Below are positions 27,049-36,412 of a stretch of DNA of 64,000 nt, piece after piece. This stretch comes from Peribacillus sp044761665 (GTDB lineage: Bacteria; Bacillota; Bacilli; Bacillales; DSM-1321). Where the stretch lies: the NCBI RefSeq assembly GCF_044761665.1, contig NZ_JBIWCW010000015.1, positions 11,668 to 75,667 of the forward strand. The letters run 5' to 3'. The notes under the pieces are model-generated. The model saw only the letters and a list, made by a program, of their open reading frames with translations, did no database searches and had not been told where the DNA came from. Both the position numbers and the translations under genes were made by a program. Each line of letters opens with the position of its first letter. Within the stretch, counting starts at the first letter, position 1.

Positions 27049-27993
27049 ATGAAGGGCAAAAAAGTCATGGCGCTAGGAATAGGTGTAACCGTATTGCTGG
27101 GAGGATGCTTAAATATGAATCTTTCAAAAGATAAAGAAGTAAAAAAGGAAATAGTCGCCACGAGTGGTGAAAGAAACGCTTATGAAAAAGATCACTTTGT
27201 AAGAATTCAAGATTATCATGGGGCTGGGTACACCCTACGCAATAGTGGAAAGGAAACCCGTCATCTCGCTGCAAGTCACCGGGAAGAGATTCAAAAGGCA
27301 GTAAAGGCATTCTTCCTCGATACATATAAGACGGAAGTTATGGTCCATAACATAATCGGTGCGGTTGATGGGGCATCTGTTTTTGTTGAGTCAATCGGCG
27401 AACCTCATTTTTATACCTTTGCCATTGTCCCAATAGATCTAGATAGTAAAAAAGTAAAAACGGATGAAGTTTGGTCTCAAGAGGGACAAGTGGAAAACGC
27501 CCTTTCTGGTGCCCTATACGCCATGGCTTTTGATGAGGATTTCACAAAATTAGATCGCTACTTAAAAGAAACCACAGCCAGTTATCCTATTGTGGGAACA
27601 CCAATAAAGGCCATTGAAAAAGTAGGAGCGAAAGGCTACGCAACCTCTCACTACTATGTAAATCCAGTAGGAGATATGTTTGATTCCCTCTATAAAATGT
27701 ATCTAAAAAACCCGGATATCAGTAAGGATGAATTGAAGGATTTTCTTCAGAAAGAGGCGTTTGGACCAGAGGATATCATTCTCACCATTTATTTATACAT
27801 GAAAGACAAAGATAAGGTCCCTGATAAAGCTATATTCAATAAAATCGTCTCTGATATCGAACAGATGGAAGGCATCCCACGTGGTTCATATTCCATCATA
27901 TTGAATGATAACTTAATCGATCGAAGACGAGCAATTGGGACAAAGGAAAACTCGTTAAAAAGAACAGCACCAAATGAAATCATGAAAGATTAG
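27049..27993 (+). CDS. DUF1672 family lipoprotein, probable immunity partner of the lipase
   Basis: A 314-aa protein with a lipoprotein signal ending in LLGGC (Cys near residue 20). The mature part matches my memory of staphylococcal DUF1672 lipoproteins: GEPHFYTFAIVPID, then VWSQEGQVE, then LYAMAFDEDF. AAGGGGGG precedes the ATG. Its stop is 12 nt before the lipase start, so the two are one operon, divergent from the T7SS genes. Being anchored outside the membrane, next to a predicted exported lipase, suggests it protects the cell from that enzyme. This immunity role is inference. Confidence 0.7.
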   Translation: MKGKKVMALGIGVTVLLGGCLNMNLSKDKEVKKEIVATSGERNAYEKDHFVRIQDYHGAGYTLRNSGKETRHLAASHREEIQKAVKAFFLDTYKTEVMVHNIIGAVDGASVFVESIGEPHFYTFAIVPIDLDSKKVKTDEVWSQEGQVENALSGALYAMAFDEDFTKLDRYLKETTASYPIVGTPIKAIEKVGAKGYATSHYYVNPVGDMFDSLYKMYLKNPDISKDELKDFLQKEAFGPEDIILTIYLYMKDKDKVPDKAIFNKIVSDIEQMEGIPRGSYSIILNDNLIDRRRAIGTKENSLKRTAPNEIMKD

Positions 27994-28005
27994 GGAGGAT
28001 CTTCT

Positions 28006-30090
28006 ATGGCTGTTGTTAATACCCTATCAAGCCTCGCAACCGATGATAATGATTTAGTCGAGCTTGCCGGATACCATTCTTATGTTCACTATGATATAGA
28101 TGAAGTGTTTAAGGTGAATGAAAAGAAATTCAGGGTGATCGATACCATCTATAACACGGATTCCGGTCTTGATGCACTTACTGTTCAAAATGTTAAAACA
28201 AGAGAACTAACCGTGGTATTCGTTGGCAGTGAGCAGATGGATACGGATTGGATCGGAACGAACACGAAACTGCTTAGCGATGCACCCCCTGCCCAGGTTC
28301 GAGAAGCCGTAGCCTACTTTGAGCATATAACTAATGAAGTGGGAGAGGTATCTTCCGTATCTGGAAATTCCCTTGCCGGTGCTTTAACCAATGCGGTCGG
28401 AATCAATAACCCAGGAGTAAAAGCCGTTACGCTAAATCCTGCAATCCTTCCTGCTGGTATGGTTGATCCGGATAAAGAGTATGCTAATATTACAAATTAC
28501 TATAGTAAATTTGACTTTCTGACGGGGACGGAAGAGACCATTAAGATGGGCGACCGCATTCCTGGTAAGAAGTACGGAATAAATAATGGTATCCCCTCCT
28601 TTTCCATGCTTGGCTCCAACCATACTGGATATATCAAGCAAGATGCAAATGGAGAATTTACATTAGAGATAGGAATAGAAGGAGAACCAGGTCACGGCTT
28701 TGTCCATATTGGCGCTGACGATCATATCGTCACAAGTCTCTGGACAGGCGCCCCTTTATATGGGGGCCAGAGTGAGAGAATCGAAATGAACCAAGAAAAC
28801 ATGACGCTACTGTCCCATGGAATACGTGATAATGTGAAAGGTCGTCTTGGCAAGGTCCGGGAATATGTGGGTAAATCAGTCCGTATCGTCCATACCGAAA
28901 ATGAAAAATTCAATCAACGGGTAACAGCACTTCAGGACGTCTTTCAACAAAAGTTCGAGGAAACTGCCGGGGACCCTGTCTTTATGGGTATCACCACAAC
29001 GGGTTTTGTCATGAAGGCATGCATAGACGAACTAATTAGGCTCTTGGATAAAGCAGAAGAAAAATGCAGGATTTTAAATAATGTCCTGAACTCTAAGCCT
29101 GTTGAGATAGTCGAATATATTACATCCGTGAATCTAAGCGTCGAGACTCTTTTCGATGCTCCAAAAGAGTACCTGAAGCAATTGAAAGTGGATATCGATG
29201 ACTTGGTGGCAAGTGCCGGGACTATTATTGCGAAAGAAATCCCGGAGTTATTTAAAGGCGGAAAAGACCTTTTTGTAGATGCGGTAGTAGGAGAACTTGA
29301 CGCGCACTATGACATACTCGAAAGAAATAAGGAAAGCGTGTATAAACAATTACAGGATTACGAGCGCCAAGTTCGGGACATTGCCGATACGTTTCACGAT
29401 AAGGACGCCAGTATAGCAGGAGCCATACAAACCAGTGCATCTCCGACAGATGGGATAGGTCCTGTCCAAAAAACAGCTCTTATCACTTTGGAGCCTTCCC
29501 CCTACCTAAAGGTCGGCATGAAAATCAAAGAGATTCAAGTCCAAATGGCACATAATCGAATCAACACTTTAGGGATGACGGTTTTAATGCCGATCCTCAT
29601 AAGTGTAAAAACAGTACTGACACTGATTGAGGCAGCATTAGAAGCCATCATTCTAGCTGTTAATGCCGTTTTGGCAGTAGGACTTTACGGTAATCCTGTG
29701 GGCTTGCTCGTAAGTTTATTTACGGATTATGAACAGAAAATAAAAAAAGCCGTCCAAGAAGTATTGGAACCTATCGAAGAAATGGAAACATCCATAGAAG
29801 GCCTTCGTTTAGGAATGGACCGTATGATCATCCATCTTCCTGAAATGCTGAGTAATTTTGAACCATATATCAATACAGCGATTTTCGAACCTGGAAAATT
29901 TAGTGATGTTCGTCTATACAATGTTTCTGCTCTAGCCGTTCTTGATGACATGGAAGTTTTATTCGAGGATATTATCTTTCAACTATCAGATCAAAAAGCA
30001 ATTGCCATTGAAGCCACCTTGGAAGTATCGAAGAACGTATTAGGAAACATCCAGCTTTTAAAAGAACAAGTCAATCGGGGAACAATATAA
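28006..30090 (+). CDS. Lipase-domain protein with helical C-terminus, candidate T7SS effector
   Basis: A 694-aa protein without signal peptide. The N-terminal 230 residues form an alpha/beta-hydrolase lipase domain with a full triad: Ser122 in GNSLAG, Asp170 in KFDFLTG, and His206 in SNHTGY. The remaining 450 residues are mostly helical, with a hydrophobic segment near 510-570. Lipase first and helical targeting domain last is the reverse of LXG toxins and recalls the S. aureus T7SS phospholipase TslA. It is in an operon with a lipoprotein and beside a complete T7SS. GGGAGG precedes the ATG. Lipase fold is firm; secretion by the T7SS and the target lipid are inferred. Confidence 0.75.
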   Translation: MAVVNTLSSLATDDNDLVELAGYHSYVHYDIDEVFKVNEKKFRVIDTIYNTDSGLDALTVQNVKTRELTVVFVGSEQMDTDWIGTNTKLLSDAPPAQVREAVAYFEHITNEVGEVSSVSGNSLAGALTNAVGINNPGVKAVTLNPAILPAGMVDPDKEYANITNYYSKFDFLTGTEETIKMGDRIPGKKYGINNGIPSFSMLGSNHTGYIKQDANGEFTLEIGIEGEPGHGFVHIGADDHIVTSLWTGAPLYGGQSERIEMNQENMTLLSHGIRDNVKGRLGKVREYVGKSVRIVHTENEKFNQRVTALQDVFQQKFEETAGDPVFMGITTTGFVMKACIDELIRLLDKAEEKCRILNNVLNSKPVEIVEYITSVNLSVETLFDAPKEYLKQLKVDIDDLVASAGTIIAKEIPELFKGGKDLFVDAVVGELDAHYDILERNKESVYKQLQDYERQVRDIADTFHDKDASIAGAIQTSASPTDGIGPVQKTALITLEPSPYLKVGMKIKEIQVQMAHNRINTLGMTVLMPILISVKTVLTLIEAALEAIILAVNAVLAVGLYGNPVGLLVSLFTDYEQKIKKAVQEVLEPIEEMETSIEGLRLGMDRMIIHLPEMLSNFEPYINTAIFEPGKFSDVRLYNVSALAVLDDMEVLFEDIIFQLSDQKAIAIEATLEVSKNVLGNIQLLKEQVNRGTI

Positions 30091-30309
30091 TCCATGAGAT
30101 TGACAAGGATCAATCCCGCTGCCTCTACTAATCTATCATTCACCCGTTGGGATTCCTTACTCCTCATTCGCGTTTTATCCACGTTTTGCATTTCCCCCTA
30201 TGTTAATGAAGGAAATCTCTTTATAATGAAAGCATCCTGTTCTCCATCCTAATAATGACCATGAATACCGGTTTTATTTGATTCAACAACAGCCAAGGTG
30301 GAAAAAAAG

Positions 30310-30504
30310 ATGAAAATGTATAAGTTAACGGAAGACTTTTCCTTGATTTATAAAAAAGGAGCAAGATTCTTCGTCGTTTCCGATTCGGAGTTTATCGGTG
30401 TCAAAAGCTATGTATTACTATCCGAAGACTTGAGGGGCAAAATTGAAGTGACGGACGATGAGTTGAAGAATAAATTCGTTTCCATTAAAGTGAAGCCTGA
30501 CTAG
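30310..30504 (+). CDS. Small protein of unknown function, 64 aa
   Basis: Begins MKMYKLTEDFSLIYKKGARF. I chose the ATG at 30310 since AAGGTGG lies 8 nt before it; a GTG at 30298 lies inside that site. Predicted mostly beta with alternating charged residues, soluble, no cysteine. It is 200 bp past the lipase and ends before a bidirectional terminator, so it may be its own unit. It does not look like a WXG100 or Lap-type partner of the lipase. I do not recognise the family. Confidence 0.55.
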   Translation: MKMYKLTEDFSLIYKKGARFFVVSDSEFIGVKSYVLLSEDLRGKIEVTDDELKNKFVSIKVKPD

Positions 30505-30515
30505 TTTATAGAACG

Positions 30516-30560
30516 CAAAAAAAGAGGGATTTTCATCAATGAAAATCCCCCTCTCCTTTA
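30516..30560. terminator. Bidirectional terminator before the opuA genes
   Basis: GAGGGATTTTCAT (30524-30536) pairs with ATGAAAATCCCCCTC (30539-30553) with one bulge, flanked by A7 on the left and CCTTTATTT on the right. It serves the 64-aa gene and the converging opuABC. Confidence 0.8.
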
Positions 30561-32285
30561 TTTCAAGTCTTCAACAGAATCAATATCGACGTAATCTGGC
30601 ACAACCAATCCATTCTTCGTTCCTTTAAGGTTTGGTCCAAGATCGATGATATCGTCTTTATACTTATTGTAATATTCAAGATGCGTTCCTGGAAGCCATG
30701 CCGCAACAAATGCATCCGCACTTCCATTTGCAACACCAGCAAACATTGGTCCCACTTCAACTTGGCTTAATGTTACATCGTAGCCATTCTTTTCGAGAAC
30801 CTTACCGATCACATTTGTACTGGCTATTTCCGTATCCCAGGCAACATACACAAGATTGATACTTTCACCATTTCCTGCTTTTGCGCCTTTTGTCCATTCA
30901 GACACTTTATCAGGATTTGCACTAATCCATTTTTCCGCTGCTTCAGATGGAGACTTACCCCCAGCAACTTCGACCATCACATCTTCCATATCCTCTGTTT
31001 CCCAGAAGAATTGATCCAGGATTTTATAAGCGCCTGGCGCATCCTTTTCGAGTCCTTGTCGAACAATTGTATTTATGTTTTCTTCCCCGCCAAAGGATTC
31101 ATTTGGATCTTCAAGATACTTTAGATCGTATGTTGAGAACATCCAGTGCGGAGACCAACCAGTTACAACGATTGGCTCTTTTTTATCAATGGCTTTCTTC
31201 AATTCCGCAACCATCGCGGCTGAAGAACCTTCGACAAGATTCCAGTTTTCCAGGTTATAGTCTTCGATAGCCGCCTTAGTTAACTTCATCAAACCGGCTC
31301 CGGGCTCAATACCGATGATTTCATATCCTGTTTCTTCACCAAGGTTGTTTGAACCACCTTGCATGACTTCTTCTTTTTTCAAGATAGTAAATAATGCAGC
31401 ACCCACAACGAGGATAGCGATAACCGTGAAGAATACTTTCTTACTAAGAAGCTTTCCATACGCTGGTTTACGTAGGTTTTGCGTAATTCTATCAAGAATG
31501 ATGGCGATGATAACGATGGATAAGCCAGCTTCAAAACCTTGTCCGACATTGATTTGGCTTACTGCGCGATACACATCTGCTCCAAGCCCAGGTGCACCAA
31601 CCAAGGATGCCGTAACAACCATAGAAAGAGCAAGCATGATGCTTTGGTTAACACCTGCCATTATCGTTGGCATGGCCAATGGCAACTGTACCTTGAATAG
31701 TTTCTGGCCGCTTGTTGAACCGAACGCGTCTGTTGCTTCGATTAAATCATTAGGTACTTCTTGTATTCCAAGACTCGTCATTCGGATCGTTGGAGCGATT
31801 GCGAAAATAAACGAGGCAATGATACCTGGTACGACCCCTATCCCAAAGAAGAGGATGGCCGGAATCAAGTAAACGAATGCAGGCATCGTTTGCATGAAAT
31901 CCAGAACGGGTGTCACGATTCTCCTTACCGTCTTACTTTGTGCACTCCAAATACCGATTGGGATTCCAATCAGAATGGTGAGGAAACCTGATAATAAGAC
32001 GATAGCGATCGTTTGGATGCTAGAGTCCCAATACCCTAGATTATCAATTAATAATAAACTGACCAGCGTAAATATTCCTAATGGCCATTTGCTTGTATAC
32101 GTAACTATAAGCGTTAAGACAATGATGAATACGATAGATGGTCCTATACTCATCACATCAACCAAAAGGTTTAATAACCCTTCGATTGTATTCGTTATAA
32201 AAGTAAATAATCCGGCAAATGCAATCGTTATCCAGTCCACTAAAGAATCGACCCACGCGCCTAATGGAATTTTTGGTATGTTCAT
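30558..32285 (-). CDS. opuABC: Glycine betaine transporter, permease-substrate-binding fusion (OpuAB-OpuAC)
   Basis: A 575-aa fusion. Residues about 1-290 are a BPD-type permease with about seven helices and the EAA loop (ATDAFGSTSGQKLFKVQLPLA). After a helix near 295-310, residues about 325-575 are an OpuAC-type binding domain. Its lobes are in the B. subtilis OpuAC order (IIGIEPGAG first, YVAWDTEIASTNV later), with the conserved tryptophans in TGWSPHW, VAWDTE and AAWLPGTH that form a betaine cage. In B. subtilis permease and lipoprotein are separate; Lactococcus OpuA has a fusion. It overlaps the ATPase gene by 4 nt. Function: uptake of compatible solutes at high osmolarity. Confidence 0.92.
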   Translation of the reverse strand: MNIPKIPLGAWVDSLVDWITIAFAGLFTFITNTIEGLLNLLVDVMSIGPSIVFIIVLTLIVTYTSKWPLGIFTLVSLLLIDNLGYWDSSIQTIAIVLLSGFLTILIGIPIGIWSAQSKTVRRIVTPVLDFMQTMPAFVYLIPAILFFGIGVVPGIIASFIFAIAPTIRMTSLGIQEVPNDLIEATDAFGSTSGQKLFKVQLPLAMPTIMAGVNQSIMLALSMVVTASLVGAPGLGADVYRAVSQINVGQGFEAGLSIVIIAIILDRITQNLRKPAYGKLLSKKVFFTVIAILVVGAALFTILKKEEVMQGGSNNLGEETGYEIIGIEPGAGLMKLTKAAIEDYNLENWNLVEGSSAAMVAELKKAIDKKEPIVVTGWSPHWMFSTYDLKYLEDPNESFGGEENINTIVRQGLEKDAPGAYKILDQFFWETEDMEDVMVEVAGGKSPSEAAEKWISANPDKVSEWTKGAKAGNGESINLVYVAWDTEIASTNVIGKVLEKNGYDVTLSQVEVGPMFAGVANGSADAFVAAWLPGTHLEYYNKYKDDIIDLGPNLKGTKNGLVVPDYVDIDSVEDLK

Positions 32286-33502
32286 TGAATGTCACTCTCC
32301 ATTTCCGTCAATTCATTCAATGAATCTTTATTTCCTGCCAAAGCCCCAATGACAGCACCGCGGACAATGATTCCTTTTAATCTTCTCTTATCATCGATGA
32401 CCGAAATTGGCAGAGTAGATGTTGCCATATCATCCATAAGATTTACAAGTAGTTCATCTTCAGGGACAGTTGGGATGTCCAATGACATTACTTCAGAAAT
32501 CGTTTGGTCATTGCTCAATGCCTGACGAGCTTGTTCAGCAGACAAAGCGCCTAATAAGGTCTGTTTGCGATCTACGACGAAAATGCTGGAATATCCTTGT
32601 TTACGCATGATTTCAAGGGCAACCCTTGGACCTCGGTCAACTGCGATTTTCTCTGGACGCTTCATCACATGCGATGCAGTAAGTACCTTCGATAGGTCAA
32701 CATCTTCAACAAACTTCTCGACAAATTCATTAGCCGGGTTCATCATAATTTGCTCCGGCGTTCCAAGTTGAATGACACTTCCGTCTTTCATAAGGGCGAT
32801 TCGATCCCCAATTCTTAATGCTTCATCAAGATCATGGGTAATGAAAATGATTGTCTTTTTATATTGCTCTTGAATTTCAAGCAATTCATCTTGCATATCT
32901 TTACGAATCAACGGATCAAGCGCACTGAAGGCTTCATCCATCAATAAGACATCTGTATCGCTTGCAAGTGCCCGTGCAAGACCCACCCTTTGTTGCATGC
33001 CTCCGCTAAGCTGTGATGGATATTGTTCTTCATAGCCTTTTAATCCAACGGCCTCAAGAGCACTCATGGCTTTTTCACGTCGGATCGTTGAATCGACTTT
33101 TTGAATTTCCAGCCCGTATTCAGCATTTTCCAATATCGTTTTATGTGGGAATAAAGCAAAGTTTTGAAATACCATGCTGATTTTCTGCTGCCTTACTTTT
33201 CTTAACCGGGCCGCATTCATCTTCACTATATCTTCATCTTCAATTAGGATTTCGCCCAATGTTGGATCAATCAAACGATTGAACATACGGATTAAAGTGG
33301 ATTTCCCACTTCCGGATAATCCCATGATGACGAAGATTTCACCGGGATAAATTTCAAAGTTGACGTTATTAACGCCAACTGTTTGGCCCGTTTCTTTCAA
33401 AATTTCCTTTTTTGTTTTGCCTTGCTTCAATAAATCTGTGGCTGCCTTTGGAGATTTCCCAAAAATTTTCGAAACATTTCTGACTTCTACATATGGCTTC
33501 AT
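32282..33502 (-). CDS. opuAA: Glycine betaine ABC transporter ATPase with tandem CBS domains (OpuAA)
   Basis: A 406-aa ATPase: Walker A GLSGSGKST, signature LSGGMQQRVGLARAL, Walker B VLLMDEAFSALDP, switch FITHDLDEAL. Residues about 275-400 are two CBS domains, which in OpuA sense ionic strength or cyclic di-AMP. It is the first gene of the operon; its last 4 nt overlap the start of the fused permease. Only the 1-kb region upstream can hold the promoter. Assignment is firm; the exact solute (betaine or proline betaine) is by family. Confidence 0.95.
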   Translation of the reverse strand: MKPYVEVRNVSKIFGKSPKAATDLLKQGKTKKEILKETGQTVGVNNVNFEIYPGEIFVIMGLSGSGKSTLIRMFNRLIDPTLGEILIEDEDIVKMNAARLRKVRQQKISMVFQNFALFPHKTILENAEYGLEIQKVDSTIRREKAMSALEAVGLKGYEEQYPSQLSGGMQQRVGLARALASDTDVLLMDEAFSALDPLIRKDMQDELLEIQEQYKKTIIFITHDLDEALRIGDRIALMKDGSVIQLGTPEQIMMNPANEFVEKFVEDVDLSKVLTASHVMKRPEKIAVDRGPRVALEIMRKQGYSSIFVVDRKQTLLGALSAEQARQALSNDQTISEVMSLDIPTVPEDELLVNLMDDMATSTLPISVIDDKRRLKGIIVRGAVIGALAGNKDSLNELTEMESDIQ

Positions 33503-34521
33503 TCAGTCACCTCATTATGTTGTTGACCATATGATGTTCAGTTCTGCTATTTTCCTTATGATGATTGATTATGATTGTACTCTCTTAAACTAGTTTTTCC
33601 TGTCACTTCACACGAACGTCAAAAAGGGGGAATGACGTAAATTAAGGGTCCTACGCTACACTAAATACCAAAACGCACTGAAAGTACTTAACATTCACAT
33701 AATTGGTTCTGGTCATATGTGTAAATGAATTGAGTTTTTTTAGTAGAAAAAAGAGGTGCAATAGAATATATGGATAACATATAGAGTTTTTCTTAGACCA
33801 CACTGCGGCATGTCCTCATGAAGACAAAAGTGGTCAAACTTAAATGGTGCTTTGTGTACAAGACAATAAAACACCTTAAGAAAAACACGTTTACACTGAC
33901 CATTATTCATCGCTTGATCATTTACGTGTGATTTATTGAGCATTTTAAGTAGAGAAAAAAAGGAGCAATCACAACTGAGGATAGTTGCAGAAACGGTGAA
34001 TACCGACTGACATTTAAATGGTTTTTTACTTAGATTTTTTTGTTCGTCCCAATCGTAGGACTAAACGTTTATCTCTAAAGTACTTAATAACCTTAACAAA
34101 GTTTGAAATAAGATTCAAATGAAGCGGATTATAAACCCTGAATATACCTGTCTTAAAGGCAAGGTAAATGCCCATTATTCATAAGAAGATAGATGGATGC
34201 CTCATCGTTGACATACCAGTGGATTAAGCCCTTACATAATAAGCGTCATTACTCATTATAAAACCGACTTAAAAAAGTTTTTTTAAAAAGGTAGATTCGA
34301 CTCGGAATTTGGGGCAAGGCTTACGAAGATACTGGATAATTATAGTGGGTATTTAGATGGAATTCCCATTCAAAAGACATGAGGATTGAACCTGAAATTC
34401 ATAGTAAAGCATTACTTTACCATTTACAAAAAAGAAACATGACTATTTTTACCCTGGAATCATAACCTTTCTCTTTTAAAATGTTAGAATATTAGTAAAA
34501 TTAAACAAGAAAGGGCGATTT
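33503..34521. other. 1-kb AT-rich intergenic region, probably degenerate sequence
   Basis: No frame here has both a ribosome site and a recognisable product. A minus-strand frame at 33740-33943 is rich in Cys, His and Phe and has no ribosome site; I could not match it to any family. The block 33960-34300 has several stops in every frame. Towards 34500 it holds the leader of the hydratase gene (GAAAGGG ribosome site). It may be decayed mobile DNA, but I cannot name it. Confidence 0.4.
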
Positions 34522-35286
34522 ATGATGTTAAAAGAAACCTTTTTGAACTCTTTGTCCGATTCCTACATACATGTAAAACCATTAAAAAAAGATGTTTTTT
34601 CTCCACATATTAGCCTGGATGAAGCGTATCAACTCCAACACGCTTTTACTGCAGCAAAAAGAAAGAATAATGAAGTCTTAAAAGGCTATAAGATCAGTAT
34701 GACAAGTCTCGAGACCCAGTCATTATTTAAAGCGAAGGAACCGTTATATGGACAATTAACGGATAAGCAAATAACGAGTGATATTTCTTTAAGCAAGCAC
34801 ATGTTGAATCCACTAATCGAATTGGAGATAATCTTTGTTGTGAAAGAACAATTAACTGCTGCTTCCACTATAGATGAAATCATAAACAATACTCAAATCG
34901 CACCAGGCTTAGAGGTTCCAGATTCCCGTTTTGAAGACTGGTTTCCTAAAATGTCAAAAGAACAAGTCTGCGTAGATGGAGCAGTTGGTGGAAAAGTGAC
35001 CATCGGGGAAGCAAAAGACTATACCTATAAAGACATCGACAACATAAATGGAAAGTTGCTCTATAATGGACGAATGATTGATGAAGGAACTTCTTCTATT
35101 GTAATGGGGCATCCTGTCAAGGCTCTGACTTGGCTGCTTGAAAAACTTGGGGAACATGGTTTAACGCTCGAGCCTGGCATGTTTGTATCTTCTGGAACAT
35201 TTATTTTACCAAAAACGTTAGAAATCGGAACATATACCGGTGAATTCGAAGGCATTGGCTCTGTCACGCTATCGGTTACGGATTAA
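34522..35286 (+). CDS. 2-keto-4-pentenoate hydratase family protein (MhpD-like)
   Basis: A 254-aa enzyme of the fumarylacetoacetate-hydrolase superfamily. The N-terminal helical part (residues 1-60) ends in KGYKISMTS, and the metal-site glutamates lie in LIELEIIFVV (about 96-105). The IAPGLEVPDSR segment and C-terminal GTYTGEFEGIGSV are also typical. Members hydrate 2-hydroxypentadienoates or decarboxylate 4-oxalocrotonate in aromatic meta-cleavage. No other pathway gene is nearby, so the substrate is uncertain. It stands alone, with its own ribosome site and a terminator at 35318-35362. Confidence 0.8.
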   Translation: MMLKETFLNSLSDSYIHVKPLKKDVFSPHISLDEAYQLQHAFTAAKRKNNEVLKGYKISMTSLETQSLFKAKEPLYGQLTDKQITSDISLSKHMLNPLIELEIIFVVKEQLTAASTIDEIINNTQIAPGLEVPDSRFEDWFPKMSKEQVCVDGAVGGKVTIGEAKDYTYKDIDNINGKLLYNGRMIDEGTSSIVMGHPVKALTWLLEKLGEHGLTLEPGMFVSSGTFILPKTLEIGTYTGEFEGIGSVTLSVTD

Positions 35287-35317
35287 GTCATATACGGTTT
35301 TATCCTCTTAAAAAATA

Positions 35318-35362
35318 GGAAAAGCTTCTCACCAGGTAACTGATGAAAAGCCTTTCCATTTT
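35318..35362 (+). terminator. Terminator after the hydratase gene
   Basis: Imperfect stem: 35318-35335 with 35340-35357, followed by ATTTT. The stem ends in AAGCCTTTCCATTTTA, like the 3' half of the dispersed hairpin at 43944-43990. Confidence 0.65.
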
Positions 35363-35421
35363 ACCTATATCCCTTCTAGAATTCCCATAGGTAGTATCGT
35401 TTTATTTTTCTTAATTGCCCA

Positions 35422-36054
35422 TTAATTTATAGTCTTTAAAAGATTTTTCATTTCCGTAAGCTGTTTTTGTTGAGTGATGATTATGTTCTGTAGAATGGAC
35501 CTTAGTTCTTGATTTTTAGTATACTTCAAGATATTTTGAGACATTTTGATGGCACCTTCATGATGCGGTATCATTTCTTCCAGGAAATCTTTATCTATAT
35601 TTCCCGTTGGTTTGGCATTTTTCATCGACATGATCATTGTTTGAAAGATGTTATTATACGCTTTTAAGTAAGACGCCTCTGCATGTTTGTTTACTTGCGG
35701 ATTCTTTTTTATTTTCTCTTTAAGAGCTTCCATTTGTCCAATCCCTGCAAGCTGGTCTCTTATAATATTGGCAGCTAATAGCTTCACCTGTTCATTATGG
35801 CCATATTTCATGATATTTTCAGCCATCGATACGGCAGCTTCATGATGCGGAATCATTTCATATAAGAAATCGAGACTAGGATCACCGGTTTTAGGTGCTT
35901 GCTCCATCCCTTTCTTCATGACTTGCAGTATCCGTTGATAGTTATCATAATATGCTTTTTCCTCAGGACCAATCTGTGCGTGTGCTTGAAGATTACATAT
36001 AAATAAAAGCATTGTGAAAAGTCCTATACTAGCTGATCGAATACGTTTCCTCAT
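35422..36054 (-). CDS. DUF305 protein with two ferritin-like repeats, exported
   Basis: A 210-aa protein from the ATG at 36054 (GGAGGG upstream; the outer ATG at 36096 lacks a site). A signal peptide runs to about residue 27 (QAHA). Two DUF305 repeats follow, each with MIPHHE and a downstream H/E helix: FLYEMIPHHEAAVSMA and FLEEMIPHHEGAIKMS. The paired His/Glu residues are probably a metal site; DUF305 proteins are often linked to copper or silver handling. It stands alone here, with no copper operon nearby. Metal binding is inferred. Confidence 0.82.
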   Translation of the reverse strand: MRKRIRSASIGLFTMLLFICNLQAHAQIGPEEKAYYDNYQRILQVMKKGMEQAPKTGDPSLDFLYEMIPHHEAAVSMAENIMKYGHNEQVKLLAANIIRDQLAGIGQMEALKEKIKKNPQVNKHAEASYLKAYNNIFQTMIMSMKNAKPTGNIDKDFLEEMIPHHEGAIKMSQNILKYTKNQELRSILQNIIITQQKQLTEMKNLLKTIN

Positions 36055-36412
36055 ATAAGTTTTACCCTCCATTATTTTGCTCATTTTATTATGCAAAAAG
36101 GAGACTTATTTTATACAAACCCGGATAAACCCACCGTCATCATATCCTGGAAAATAAAAAAAGCTTCCCATAACCCTGAGAAACCTAAATTAAAAATCCT
36201 CTATGATAGCAAAACAATTCCCCAAGCTAATTTACTTCCATAAATTCGAACATCGCTAATTTTGATGTTTGATAGCCTTGATGTTGTAAGTTTTAAAGAT
36301 GACATGATAAGAATTTGTAATTCAAAGTCTTTATGTAGAACCGAAGCCAGCTCGCCGGATTTTGGTACCTTATTCTATCACAGGAATTGGATGAAGCAGA
36401 TCCTTTTCGGCT
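36055..36412. other. 358-bp gap without a gene
   Basis: Leader of the DUF305 gene followed by AT-rich sequence with no frame of interest. A weak GAAGCC-AGCTCGCCGGATTTTGG tract lies at 36343-36366. I see nothing else. Confidence 0.5.

Noticed and set aside
33740..33943. 67-codon minus-strand frame before opuAA
   Set aside because: No ribosome site and no recognised family; composition is not convincing.
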